Assembly: GCA_026182355.1 (NCBI GenBank)
Contig: JAPFBL010000578.1
Coordinates: 1 to 64,000 of the forward strand
Length of the DNA stretch: 64,000 nucleotides
Reading direction: 5' to 3'
From: Hermatobates lingyangjiaoensis
Lineage: Eukaryota; Arthropoda; Insecta; Hemiptera; Hermatobatidae
The notes beneath the pieces are model-generated. The model did no database searches and was not told the origin of the DNA. It was given only the letters and a program-made list of their open reading frames with translations. The position numbers were made by a program, and so were the translations under genes. Below are positions 20,480 to 31,599 of this stretch, piece by piece. Position 1 is the first letter of the stretch. Each line of letters opens with the position of its first letter.

Positions 20480-22165
20480 AAAGTAAACTTAAACAACAAA
20501 TTATATTATATGAAAGTCAGTTTTTTTAAAGAGTCATAAAAGGTAAAGTACAACTAATAAGGAAATTATATAAAAATTAAAGAAGAGGTTTTACTTTTGC
20601 AACGACTAATAGAATTTGCTACTTTACCCTTTCATCCGACTACCTTTTGACTTTAAAGCTGAAATTAATTTTTTAAAAAAATTACATCAAGTAGAAATAC
20701 ATTTTATAAAGTATTAGTTGGTATCCAGGAAATGTGGTGACTTGATAGAAAATGTGAAATCAGCGGAGTTATTTGCAAAAACCCTTCTTTTATTATAATA
20801 GGTGAAAAGAAATTATGTATTCTTACTTCTTTATAGTGTTTAATATTGATAGTCAATATTGAGAAATAAGAAGAAAAAAATGTTTCGTGTTAATCGACTA
20901 CAGGTAAGGAGCAAACAGTCGGCACCGTAAATCTTGATCAGTATTCATTCTTCCTGAAAGAACTACTTTTGTAGAGGTGCTCACAACTGGTACTGAATTA
21001 GCAATTTTCTATATTTATAAATCTGAAAGTTTCATACTTTCTGCCAGTACAACTGCAATGAGGGTCAAAATATCTAAATTTAGTATTTTCGAATCAATAA
21101 GGAATAACAATTAAGACACATATCTACCGACTAGTGAAATCTTCTACGAGTTGGCAATTGAAACTAAAAAATTATGACCTACCCCAAACCTATGGCTTTT
21201 AAAACATTCATTAAAACTATGATTTAAATTCAATTAATGTGTTTCTTATATTATAATAGTATAAATGATAAATATAAAGCAATTTTTTTTCAATTATAAC
21301 AACACTAAATGTAAAAGCTAATAATTCTGAGTGATTGAAACAAATATCAAGTTTTAAATATTACACTCATTTTGAATTGAAAGTGGAGTACTTAGAAGCA
21401 TGAAACAAACTTCCTAAGGCCAGAATACTAGGCTTTGATACTCATATTTTGAAAGCATACTATAAACTACAATACAGTTAAACTTAAAATTTAGTACTTT
21501 TCTAATAATTTGGATACTTTTTTTATTTTAACGTACAAATGTTTACATTTAGTATGTTATGTATTTTTCTTATCAAGAAGTTTTACTACTAGCAAAGTAA
21601 TTTTCAAAAAAAACTCTTTATTTTTAAAATAGTTGAATAAGGTTTTGCAGTAGATAGCCCACAAGGGCTTTTCTAATAATATATTCTTTGAAACGCTCTT
21701 CTAAATGTCTCCTTGTATATACCTACTTTTTATTTAAAGAGTCTCTTGTGTGAGCTTTGCCAAACTTTTTCTTTCTCTTGTTCTATTTTTTCTTTTCTTC
21801 TAAACAGAATCAACCCTTCCATCTATTTAAGTTGAGCTAACAAAAAATAAAAGAGAACGTCTACTGAAGAGCACGCATTAGTATGAAGAGTAATTAGATC
21901 ATTATCGCTCTCACTCACTCACTCCCTCCATTCCGATAATCTTCCTTTTGCGAGATTAGATTTCAGATATACCAGCCTTCACATATATACAGAGTAGTCG
22001 CTAGTATAGCGGAAAATTTAAAGATCAGATTAGATGAACAAAATGCGTCATTTTAGTATAAAATGCATACTTCCTCATTTCTATTTTGATCCCTTTTTCT
22101 TGGTTTTTATTTGATACCCACATAATGAAAGGAAACAGAAAACATTTTTCAAACTTCCAAAGGTA
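20480..22165. other. No recognisable feature
   Basis: AT-rich unique-looking sequence. Confidence 0.5.
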
Positions 22166-22174
22166 ATTGAGATA

Positions 22175-22385
22175 TTAGAATTAATAATAATATAATCCGT
22201 CATACCTCGTAAAGTCTCAGAAAATAACTAAACAACATTCACAGTCAGTTAGGTGCTCTTGAAGATGGGATCCAGACGGACCCGAAACCGGTCGAACTTT
22301 TCTGAAACTTTACGAGGTATGACGGATTGTATTATTACTAATTCTAATATTACTAACCTCAGTGGAACTAACCCATAAACTATAT
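22175..22385 (+). mobile_element. Short foldback element with 12-bp target duplication
   Basis: 211 bp flanked by a perfect direct repeat GTAATTGAGATA (22163-22174 and 22386-22397). Inside, 22175-22224 and 22297-22348 are inverted arms with TCATACCTCGTAAAG. The centre holds a hammerhead-like fold. A 34-bp tail follows the right arm. The same family, also with a target duplication, is at 57411-57611. It is too small to code for anything. Confidence 0.8.
22254..22300 (+). ncRNA. Hammerhead-like motif with variant core
   Basis: TTGAAGA (first core C replaced by T), stem II GGG.TCC/GGACCC with one bulge, GAAA (22284-22287), CCGGTC giving a stem III and cleavable C. The C-to-T change at the first core base is shared by the related copy at 57.54 kb. 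Confidence 0.45.
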
Positions 22386-22424
22386 GTAATTGAGATAGTT
22401 AGAGGAGGCATCTAAACACCTCAA

Positions 22425-22555
22425 AGTGGCAAAAACATTATTAAAATGATGCCATTTTAATGATGGTTTTTTGACTCTGACGAAGACCGCTTGTTACGGT
22501 TGAAAGATTTTAGTATTTTTTTCCTATTTCATATTGTGGTTTGATCATTGATTTA
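22425..22555 (+). mobile_element. Solitary pLTR, 34.9-kb PLE family
   Basis: Ends with the family 3' sequence (TTGTGGTTTGATCATTGAT) against (TA)n at 22555-22576. Upstream is unrelated flank with a small hairpin at about 22443-22466. Confidence 0.7.
22473..22515 (+). ncRNA. Hammerhead ribozyme candidate
   Basis: GACT, CTGACGA (22477-22483), GACCG/CGGTT stem II, GAAA (22502-22505). Stem III has a G-U pair and stem I is reduced to AGT because of one substitution. Same family as 36.46 kb. Confidence 0.7.
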
Positions 22556-22576
22556 TATATATATATATATATATAT

Positions 22577-23005
22577 GCTTTAATGCCAGAGTAGATATTG
22601 AAAAAGACGAGCCAATCCCTGTTGCGTATCATTTTGGACACTTCTTATTGGTTGTGGGTGTTTTTTCGTTAGACACCTTTCTCCTTCGCACACTCCGTCT
22701 GCTTGGCCGCCTCAGCCTTCACTCTAGGGGAGGGCTCACAGTCCCTACTTAATTTTCCAATAGAGTTGGATGAAGGTCTTGGCATCCTTGCTTGGAAGGT
22801 GTACCTCGTCGAATTTGGTGTTTCCTATGGGCTTAGTGGATTTGATAAGATACTGGTTGTTGGTGTTTTCTGTAGATTCTATTGTTGTGGGTGTATGGAG
22901 AACCATCTTTCCTCTTCGTCTCCCTCGTACGCTTGGCCGCCTCCGCCGTCCTTCCTGGAGAGGGCTCACAGTCCCTATTTTAGGTTCACAGGTGAACCTA
23001 ATTTA
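22577..23005. other. GC-richer segment with 100-bp direct repeat
   Basis: Two copies of a block ending in GAGGGCTCACAGTCCCTA (about 22640-22746 and 22881-22978) flank a 134-bp spacer. Base composition is clearly less AT-rich than the surroundings. A 74-codon open frame on the minus strand (22745-22969) has no domain I know. The right end is a short palindrome (22980-23001) before (TA)n. Probably another repeat family. Confidence 0.5.
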
Positions 23006-23024
23006 TATATATAAATGAATTAAA

Positions 23025-24970
23025 AACTGAGGTACACATAAAAACTTAACGTCAGAATAACTTTTGGTTAGATAGGTTGTAAGGAGAGAAGAAAAAGGGA
23101 GACGAAACACGTCTGTTCAATGGCAGTTGTAAACCAACAATGTTCCTCCATGAGCTCCTTATTTGTTAAAGAAGGCAAAGAGAAGCACATATGTTTAAAT
23201 AGTGTTTAATTGATGTCACAATCGTCCTATATTTATGCGCGAAACATAATAAGTTTTCATGCTACTCATATTAAATAGGTTGAACTATTTTTTTATGCTT
23301 TCCTCACGGGTAGTTACCCTACCATGAGGGACTTTATTTTCTTTAACCTGTTCCCATTTGATTATAGGTCTTCTCATATATTGTTATTGATATTTGAGCT
23401 GCATATATGTCAGTTATAAATCATCGATTGGTAGATTGTTTATAAAACTAAAGAAGTCTTTGCTGAACTTGGTGATTAGGTTGAACGTGACAGTATTTTA
23501 ACTGAAGAATACACGCAGACTACAGGTGCGATAAGAATACTTACCCAGTACTGTTTCAGTGTTTCAAAGTAACAATAAATTTGTATAATAAACTTATTAA
23601 TAAAGTAGAATCAACAGTAATGTTGTTTTTGAAAAAAATGAGTATTTATTGAATACATTATAATAGAAAGATAATTACCTAAGAAATTTAATTGAACCGT
23701 ACTAATGTAAATGCTTCACCACTTCTTTTCAGTAAGTAATAATTGTATTTAATCTCTAATATTTCAGAATATTATTTCCAAACAGTTTTATTGAATAAAG
23801 TAAATAATAGTGGACAAGCGCCAGACATAATTTGTTTTAGATTTCCAGTTGATTAAGCTTTATTTCAATTATAAAAGACCTCAAAAGAGCATTACATGAA
23901 TATCAAAGCGTTATATATTAAAAAAGTTTAAAAAATTGTATTTTTTATTAAATCTGAAAGAGAAAATTTGAAGAATTGTAAAATAATCTCTTATAAGCAA
24001 TAAAGTGAACGATTATGAAAAAGTTTATTGTATAAAAAAACCGTTTTTCAAAAGAATATTTCTACCAACATATATATGAAGATAAATAAGAATAATACTA
24101 CTATACTTACAGGAAGTTGTTTTAATGAATGAAATAATTTCGATTTTAATGAACAAATTAAATAAACAAGAAACACATAGAGGAATCTCAATATTAAAAA
24201 TGAAGAGTAATTAACTATAAAAATGATATTGTCAATCTAAATAGTATATAATCTCGTGACATTGCTATTCGAATGTCTGTATTTATTTTTGTGATTTTAT
24301 ATTGTTTAATGAAGATTCCCTTTTTGGCTGGTATGATTATTTTAGTGTAGTGTTCTTTCTTACAGTGAAGTTGTGTTAGTTTACAAGCCTAAACGTATTC
24401 ATTTCGGTTCATAAATTTATACTATTTCATTGGTTTTCAATTCCAACTCATTTTTGTAGTTGACAAATGAACTCCGCTATAAATTATAAAAGTAGTTTTA
24501 TTACTTTTTAGTCTAAAATATTTCTATTTCAAACTCTTTACCATGTAACTTAGCATATTTCTTATTGAAAAACTATAAATCGTTCGATTCTGGAATATTT
24601 TCTTTCGTATAGGAGACCTTTGAAAAAGGTTTATAAAAACTAAAACAGAAACGTTTGCGTAAAATTTAACTTGAAACACTGATTAATTCATGATAATTAT
24701 TTGTATAATATATTCAAAAAATATATTATAAAAACATATTAGTTGTTTTTATATTCGTTCGTAATATATTTCGAACTACAGTTTTCATAGTCATGAAAAA
24801 CTTTCTTACCATCTCTGACAAACAATGCAAAATATATAACATTTTAAAAATCGCTATTTAAAGTATTGATGATGGTCTAGAAAAAAATGTAATAAAAGAT
24901 AAAGAAATAAGTGTTCTAGGTAAATGTTTTCTATAGTCAAACTGTGTATGCCCGTTTGTATTGTGAGTTT
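23025..24970. other. No recognisable feature
   Basis: AT-rich. One region near 24610-24655 (CTTTGAAAAAGGTTT...AGAAACGTTTGCG) resembles a decayed pLTR of the 7.9-kb family; otherwise nothing. Confidence 0.45.
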
Positions 24971-24984
24971 AACTTTATATATAT

Positions 24985-25155
24985 ATCAATGATCAAACCA
25001 CAATTAGAAATGGGAAAACAAGACTAAGATCTTTCAACCGTAACAAGCAGTCTTCGTCAGAGTCAACAACCAGAGACAGAGACAACAACAGTTGGCTTGA
25101 TCATTGGTTTGATCATTGATTGTTATTTCACGTGTTTATGTGAAATCTTTATATG
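24985..25155 (-). mobile_element. pLTR foldback, 34.9-kb PLE family
   Basis: A minus-strand pLTR end (24985-25068) with intact ribozyme, and a plus-strand terminal segment on the right (about 25095-25155, GATTGTTATTTCACGTG...). Bounded by TA repeats on both sides. Confidence 0.75.
25022..25064 (-). ncRNA. Hammerhead ribozyme candidate
   Basis: Minus strand: stem I GACT/AGTC, CTGACGA (25054-25060), stem II with one wobble, GAAA (25032-25035), stem III AG/CU with AU loop, U at cleavage site. Confidence 0.75.
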
Positions 25156-25169
25156 TATATATATATATA

Positions 25170-25410
25170 TAGTATGTCACTTTGTATCAGTCGGTGGAAC
25201 TATTCACGTCTCCGCTCCTGTGTTCCTTTTCCTTTTTCCCTTTTCATAACAAATGTTATGACGCAGCCAGACATAAGCATGGACCGGTAAATGGTGTTTC
25301 TTCTAAGTCAAGCCTTGAAAATGCCAAAAAATTTTTGGCGAAACGTCGGCTTATAATCAGGAGTTTTATGTTTTATGACCAAAATCCTCAAGAACCCCTT
25401 GTGTGAATTT
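25170..25410 (+). mobile_element. Solitary pLTR, AAGCCTTGAAAA family
   Basis: Bounded by (TA)n at both ends. Shares 25305-25410 (to CCCTTGTGTGAATTT) with 42105-42210. Contains a ribozyme-like fold with a variant core. Confidence 0.7.
25310..25352 (+). ncRNA. Hammerhead-like fold with non-canonical core
   Basis: Stem I AAGCC/GGCTT (5 bp), stem II GCCAAAAA/TTTTTGGC, GAAA (25340-25343), CGTC. The helices are excellent, but the core reads TTGAAAA instead of CTGANGA: the first C and the conserved G at position 8 are both changed. The same core is present at 42.11 kb. Confidence 0.5.
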
Positions 25411-25430
25411 ATATATATATATATGTATAT

Positions 25431-25622
25431 AAAGATTTCACATAAACACGTGAAATAACAATCAATTATCAAACCACAATATGAAATGGGAAAACAAGAC
25501 TAAGATCTTTCAACCGTAACAAGTGATTTTCGTCAGCAGTTGGGTTTTTGACTCTGACGAAGCCCGCTTTTTACGGTTGAAAGATCTTAGTCTTGTTTTC
25601 CCATTTCATATTGGTGTTTGAA
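25431..25622. mobile_element. pLTR palindrome, 34.9-kb PLE family
   Basis: Minus arm 25431-25536 and plus arm 25545-25622. The left end carries the terminal segment GATTTCACATAAACACGTG. Both arms have a CTGACGA...GAAA motif; the plus one keeps all helices. Flanked by TA on both sides. Confidence 0.8.
25550..25593 (+). ncRNA. Hammerhead ribozyme candidate
   Basis: GACT (25550-25553), CTGACGA (25554-25560), CCG/CGG stem II, GAAA (25579-25582), GATCTT, AGTC. Stem II is shortened by one substitution relative to 36.46 kb. Confidence 0.7.
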
Positions 25623-25634
25623 CATATATATATA

Positions 25635-26038
25635 TTAGTGTATTTCGTCAGAAAGTCCTCTTTCAAGCATGTATTATTGAATTTGATAGCAAATTCTGCA
25701 TTCACGATTTTCCTACTTATAGCTTCTATTTTTCTTACAATTTTCTTTTGAGCAGGTGATAATTGCCAAAGCAAACTATGCATTCACGATTTTCCTACTT
25801 GTAGCTTCTATTTTTTTTACAATTTTCTTTTGAGCAGGTGATAATTGCCAAAGCAAACTAGTAGTGATTAATTAAATATAATTATCCCCAGTGAAGTGTT
25901 TATTTAGTGTGTCAGCCTTCTGAATGTCTTATGCTAGTTTGCTTTGGCAATTATCACCTGCTCAAAAGAAAATTGTATGAAAAACAGAAGCTATAAGTAG
26001 GAAAATCGTGAATTCTGAATCTGCTATCAAATTCAATA
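25635..26038. mobile_element. PLE 5'-region foldback with one-armed duplication
   Basis: The right arm (25933-26038) is the inverted copy of the left arm, in which an 82-bp block is tandemly duplicated (25698-25779 and 25780-25861). The left arm on the minus strand encodes the PLE N-terminal region. TA repeats on both ends. Confidence 0.75.
25640..25783 (-). pseudogene. PLE protein N-terminal fragment
   Basis: Minus strand reads WQLSPAQKKIVRKIEAIS, then FNNTCLKEDFLTKYTN, then enters TA repeats. The start is unsupported. Same N-terminal signature as the fragments at 7.8, 19.5 and 41.45 kb. Confidence 0.65.
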
Positions 26039-26059
26039 TATATATATATATATATATAA

Positions 26060-27075
26060 ACCACTTTAAATGATCATTATTTGATTAGTGGGTTATATTG
26101 TTTATTGTAACACTTCCGCATATATAAGTAATGAAAAAACGATTGGATGGTAAAACTAAGATAATTAGAAAATAAGGAGAAAAATTTGGTGTAAAAGATT
26201 CATATTTCTATTAAATTTAACGATAAAAAAGTAATAAAAAAATTACTCGTTTTTAGAAAGCGGAACATAACTGTCCATATAAAGTCCCATTAACGAAAGA
26301 TCTCCCCATTTCCTTTAGACGCCAAACCAATATCTTTAGTTATGACCTGGAGTTTATGCCAGAAAAAGCCCCTGCCTACATCCACTCAGGATTTATGATT
26401 GTATAACTTGTGCTTGAAGCATATTGCTGTCTATGAGAAAAGTTTTGATTTACGCTACCCTAAACCAAATTATAGCGCCACCAGTCGTCTAAGGCTACGA
26501 CACTTTAAGTACTGCCTGACTTTTACTTTTCTAAAAAAGAAATTATACCAGCATAGACACAATAGCAAACTAGGTACAAATAGCTTAAGGCAACGATATA
26601 TATTGAGAAAAAAAAAAGGATTTCTCTTAATAAGGTATTTTTTGTTGAATTTCCACTTACTCGTACAAAATTATGAATAACACACTGCACGAAAAACATA
26701 CATACAACAGAACGAACATAAATAAAAACAATTGCTAAAGAAGTAATAATGACATTGACTATAAGATACAGATCCTTCTTATGGTATTAATAATTAAAAT
26801 AAACGGAAACATATCAGTCATACATGATAACACATCAAATTAACAGATTAAAGTACTTCAAAAGAAACAAATAGAGGTGCAATTACAAAAGTTCTTCATG
26901 TTTTGAACATGCATAATATGAGGAGGAAAAGTAAGTTAGTCGTTTGTATCCATAAGTGTTATTTCTCGTATTCTTCACTATATATAAAAATAATTTTCAA
27001 AAGAACACAAATAAATCAAATCACTGAAACTCACTACTATATTTCGAGTACCTTGTCAACGAGAAGATAGAGGTG
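26060..27075. other. No recognisable feature
   Basis: AT-rich. A 93-codon open frame at 26399-26680 has no recognisable motif. A decayed ribozyme-like motif (GTGAGT side intact, core altered) is at about 27028-27068 on the minus strand. Confidence 0.45.
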
Positions 27076-27081
27076 AACCAC

Positions 27082-27231
27082 AATATATATATAACATGAT
27101 TTCACAATAAACACAGACAAATTGACTCTGACGAATTGGTCATATTTGACTCTGACAAAGACCGCTTGTCAGCTTGTTATTGTTGAAAGGTCTTAATCTT
27201 TTTTTCTGATTCCTTACTATCTTTTAGACGT

Positions 27232-27236
<5 letters not shown>
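27082..27236 (+). mobile_element. Degenerate pLTR, 34.9-kb PLE family
   Basis: Two partial GACTCTGAC(G/A)AA boxes and a mutated GAAA half (GTTGAAAGGTCTTAATC, about 27182) between TA tracts. Confidence 0.55.
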
Positions 27237-27269
<33 letters not shown>

Positions 27270-27280
27270 TATATATATTG

Positions 27281-27680
27281 ATAAAAGTATCGACCGTGGA
27301 ATAGAAACAAAACTAAAGATTATCGGGACTCGGTCAGTTCTTCAGGTTTAAATTAAACTCTCATTGTATAAATATTGATAAAAGTATCGACTGTGGAATA
27401 GAAATAAAACTAAAGTTTAGTGAAAATAAACTTAACTTAATGTTTAACTTAACTTAAACACTTAAAAACTTGACAGTTCAGTGTCACGTGTTCATTCAGA
27501 ATACAGTTATTGTTAAAACCCATATATTATTTTTCTTTCTAAAATAATTTGTAATGTAATACTTAGTTTTTCTGTTTCAAAATTCATACTTCTGCCTATG
27601 AAAAAGGTTTTAAATAAAGACCGAAACGTTGGCAATGAGAGTTTAATTTGAACTTGAAGAACTGACCGAGTCCCGATAAT
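27281..27680. mobile_element. pLTR foldback, GTTGGCAATGAGA family
   Basis: Left part has the terminal ~80 bp duplicated in tandem (about 27281-27368 and 27369-27420). Right part (27480-27680) is the opposite-strand copy with ACCGAAACGTTGGCAATGAG. Bounded by (TA)n at both ends. Confidence 0.7.
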
Positions 27681-27703
27681 ATTTATATATATATATATAT
27701 ATA

Positions 27704-27815
27704 AATCAGGCGTGGCTGCTCGCAGAAGTGCTTCAACCTAATGGCGATGGCAGTCAAAATATAGTAGTGAGTCTTGTTTACCTTTATTTCGGGGTTTCAC
27801 TTTGTTATTGAAATA
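27704..27815 (+). mobile_element. pLTR fragment with decayed ribozyme motif
   Basis: GATGGCAGTCAAAATATAGTAG followed by GTGAGT at about 27766. The CTGANGA and GAAA boxes are both mutated. TA repeats on both sides. Confidence 0.5.
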
Positions 27816-28511
27816 TATATATGTTAACTCCAAATTTATATTATATATATTACGTAATCCGTATTTTTATGATTTAGAAAAAAATGAACTAAAGTTATAA
27901 TTTTTCAAATAATATTGAGGGTTATTGTAAAGATTTCCGTACAAGGAAAGTTGTGAAAAAAGCAATTACTCAAAAATAAAATAACGTAATAAAATTATTT
28001 AAAAATATCTATTAGAATAATAAAAAGAGGCATTTATATTCTCTCCCAATTAAAAGTTTAATAGTTGAAATCAATCAATATTTGAAAATGGAGAAAGTAC
28101 CAAGGCTGATCAATCAATCATTAGGAAATATTAACGCTTGATTGATAGGAGAGAACGGAATGATATTTATTATTGAAGCCGGCAAATGAAATCACTCTTG
28201 AGGTATCCAAAGCAATGAAGATATCCTGAAAGGAATTTGCCATTTATATGCCGGATTATTGATAGTTCACAATAGGCAGATTTTAAATTAAATAATTAAA
28301 TATTAAAGTGAATTAATTTGTCTCCAAGTCTGATTTTATATCCTTATTCCATCATCATACAGTTCAAATCATCTTTACCTTGCACGAACTATTTTATATA
28401 GTGACTTTTAATTCTTTTAATATTTAATTATATTTATTATTATATTTATTAATAATATTTAATAATATTGAAGAGAAACAGGTCAAAAAAGCGACCTTTG
28501 ACATGTGTATT

Positions 28512-30165
28512 GATTTTTTACTTTACTATAAGTAAAGTATAGTGATCGTGAAAAAATTCGATGTCGAGATTTTGACGGAATTACATGTTTTGAGGTCCCA
28601 GAAGTCGTTTTATGAAGTTTTTACGATGATGTCTGTGTGTGTGGGGTGGGTGGGTGGGTGGGTGGGTGGGTGGGGGTGGGTGGGTGCGTGGTGGGTGCGT
28701 GTGTTAGCATTGCTTGTTACCACGCTACGGTCCAGAATCTTTGATGGATCAAGTTGATATTTTACACAAAAATGGGCCCCCATTTAGACGAAGATCCCTA
28801 TTGTTTGGGAAGAATTATGCATGATGGGAAAGTCACTTTTTTTGCCAAAAACTGTTTTTTTTAAAACATTTATTTCTCCTAAACTACTAACCCTAGAGTT
28901 TTGAGATTTTGACATTATCTTTGAGGTTACAAATGGAACAAACGAAAAATATATTTAAAATTTTATATCAACAGGAAATATTTTTTTTTCAATAAAATGT
29001 ACAAATTTTGACTTATAAATCAATCTCAAACCTTGTGAGAGCGATACAAGCCATACTGTTTGACGGACAAGAATGAAACTATGCCTATAAATAGAACATT
29101 ATATGGACAATGAGTTGAGATATTTTTTTCTAAAATTACATTCGCTAAAGGGGCGTTAGAGTACGATTTGTGTTTTCAGAAAATGTTTTTTTGACGCTAA
29201 AACGGCTCGTTAAAAAATTATGAAAATTTGACCAAAAATGGAACAAAAAATTAGCAATTCATAAAAAAAAAATCATGAAGTTTCAATTACGGAAAAGAGC
29301 AATAACGATATAAAAACTCTTTGTTTATCCTAGACTAAGAGATCACCTGCTATACTTGTCGAATTTTTTGTATTTTTTACATTGTTTACATTGACTTAGA
29401 AATTTTTTGAGCGAATCCACTGAGATAAAATTGATGTTTCTAATGGAAAAATGAAAATATATTATTGACTTATAAGAGATGTAAGAGGAATAATATTGTG
29501 CAGGTAAATGATAACACTCATTAAAAAAAAAATTCGTATATATGTTATTTGACAAAGGGAAAGGAAAATGATCTTATTAAATACTAAGAAGCCATAAAAT
29601 TCCCAGTATAATAATTCTGTTAAAAACCAAAAATGTAAAAGATAATTCAAAATATAAATCTTTCGTTTAGAGATTAATAACTGTAATTATCGTACATCTT
29701 TAATTAACAAATCAGCTTAAAACAACATTTTCTTCGCTGTTTAAGATGTTTTTCAGAGAAAAAAAGGGTATTTTACTGTTTTAAATTTGAAAATTTTACA
29801 TTAATATTCAATGTAGAAGGATGTTAAGTAAACGATGTAAGAAATCTACTGGCTATTTGAACAATAGCCATGTTCTCTTGTAGGATAATATTTCGTTTCA
29901 AGAAATGTTCACATTGGTTTTTCAAAAATGATATTACTGCTGTAGTTATACTAATGAAATTATTTGCAAATAATAAATTATTTTTGATGTACAAAAATAA
30001 GCTTATAAATTGATATGTCCTTCAATCACTATCTGTACTACCTCACGAATGCAATGCTAATAATTATATCCCATTTAGATATTTATGTTATGCTTAAATG
30101 ATACGTTATGTTTTATATACTCAAGAAATTTGACATTGAGTTACTTATAGTAAAGTAGAGTGTAG
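28512..30165. mobile_element. Putative 1.65-kb element with short terminal inverted repeats
   Basis: TACTTTACTATAAGTAA at about 28516 and its inverse near 30144-30160 bound the region. The last ~300 bp (about 29870-30180) recur in inverted orientation at 39.45-39.78 kb, showing that it is a dispersed repeat. No transposase frame. Class unknown; no target duplication identified. Confidence 0.45.
28641..28705. repeat. (TGGG)n microsatellite
   Basis: GGGT repeats inside the putative element; the Gly/Trp/Val-rich frame across it is an artefact. Confidence 0.9.
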
Positions 30166-30224
30166 GCCACTCCAGATTTTTTTTATTTATTATTATTTTT
30201 TAACTCTTTTTTTTAATTTAATTT

Positions 30225-30350
30225 ATTTATGTTAAGAAAAAGATTAAGTCTCCACACAAAAAAGTTTATTACTATAAACTAAACAACGCGTTTCGAACAC
30301 TTGATGTTCTTCTTCAGGTTGCATCTGCTCTGCTGGGGTGGTTGTTCGGG
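30225..30350 (-). mobile_element. Solitary pLTR, GAAACGCGTT family
   Basis: Minus-strand pLTR fragment with ribozyme motif followed by AGTTTATAGTAATAAAC and TGTGTGGAGACTT, matching the 58.8-kb copy. Confidence 0.65.
30284..30320 (-). ncRNA. Hammerhead ribozyme candidate
   Basis: Minus strand: CTGAAGA (30311-30317), stem II GAACA/TGTTC, GAAA (30291-30294), CGCGTT then G. Same architecture as 10.32 and 58.77 kb. Confidence 0.75.
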
Positions 30351-30359
30351 AGGTGGAAC

Positions 30360-31500
30360 TAAGCAAGGCCTCCTTGCTTCATTTATTTATATTTCTTACT
30401 ATTTTACATTTAGTTGTTTATTATGCTTTTCCATCGTTTTTTGTACTTATAATATTTGAATTTTATTTCTAGTTTTCTTTATTTATGTTATTTAGATTTT
30501 TCTTTACTTCTTTTATTTTTTGTCCATTTTACCTCTCTGATTATGTTGGCAGAAATTTTACTACATCCACTACGAAAGGGTTTCTCCAGTTTCTCCAGCT
30601 TCGCTCCTCAAGTGAGTCACACTTCCTCCTATTATAACGACCATTCGTCAAAATATCCAAGTGAGTTTTTGAAATGATTTCTAAGTTTTATTTTTTTGAG
30701 TTGGGTTTATATAGGGTTTTTCAAAAATTTGGAATTTGAACAAAAAGTTCGATTTATTTTTCTTTGGAAATTGGAAGAGGCGTCAAACCGATATGCTAAG
30801 GAAGGTGGAAAAGGATGGAAGTGCCATCCTTGTCTTGCCTCTCCCGTCACTTAGGGATGCCAACATTTGACTTCTTCAAAGTTAACAATTTAAGACTTAA
30901 CTTATAATTTATTTTAGTTGTTCATGTTTATTAATTGTAACTTAAATTATCTGAAAGTATCGTCTCTCGACATTATAATATGGCTTTGGAATACAGCTTT
31001 TGAGTGTCTTGGCACGGATAGGGCCATTTTCATGACTTCTTATCAATAAAATTGATTCGAAATTCGAATGAATCGGTTTTCTGACAGGGTTTTGTAACGG
31101 ATTTTAGTCAAGAATCGTGGTTTAATAAATTCTTAACTTTGAAAAGATCAAATGTTTGGATCCGTAAGTGATATATTGACACTGTCTATATTTACTATTC
31201 CGTGTTTGCGGTTTTTTTTAGCTTTATCAACTGTTGGTAAAAAAAGGAAGAAAAAAACTAGTGAAGTAGTACTAGTTTTCAAATAAACATTATTTTATTT
31301 CCTCTGAACAACAAGAAATCATGTAACCTAACAAAAAACAAAATACTTAAAACGTATTATGTTAAGTACATAACTTAGATGGATACATTTTCTTAAGAAA
31401 AAAATATATAAGAAATAATTTTAAATTGGTACTGATGTAAAATAAACAGTATTCTTCAATATTAATTAAAAAATAGATTTTTAAATCTATTATGCGTTTC
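30360..31500. other. No recognisable feature
   Basis: AT-rich; no gene or clear repeat. Confidence 0.5.
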
Positions 31501-31519
31501 GAACGCATTATGCTGCTTA

Positions 31520-31580
31520 TTTTAATAACATATGCTTAAGGGAAGACCTGCTGCCTTTGTACACAAATATTTATATATGT
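31520..31580 (+). pseudogene. PLE protein N-terminal fragment
   Basis: Reads FNNICLREDLLPLYTN (about 31520-31570), then TA-rich sequence. Solitary 3' end of a PLE. Confidence 0.55.
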
Positions 31581-31599
31581 ATAGACGTTTGAAAGTAAA

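Noticed and set aside
26399..26680. 93-codon open frame
   Set aside because: No recognisable motif; length expected by chance in a window this size.
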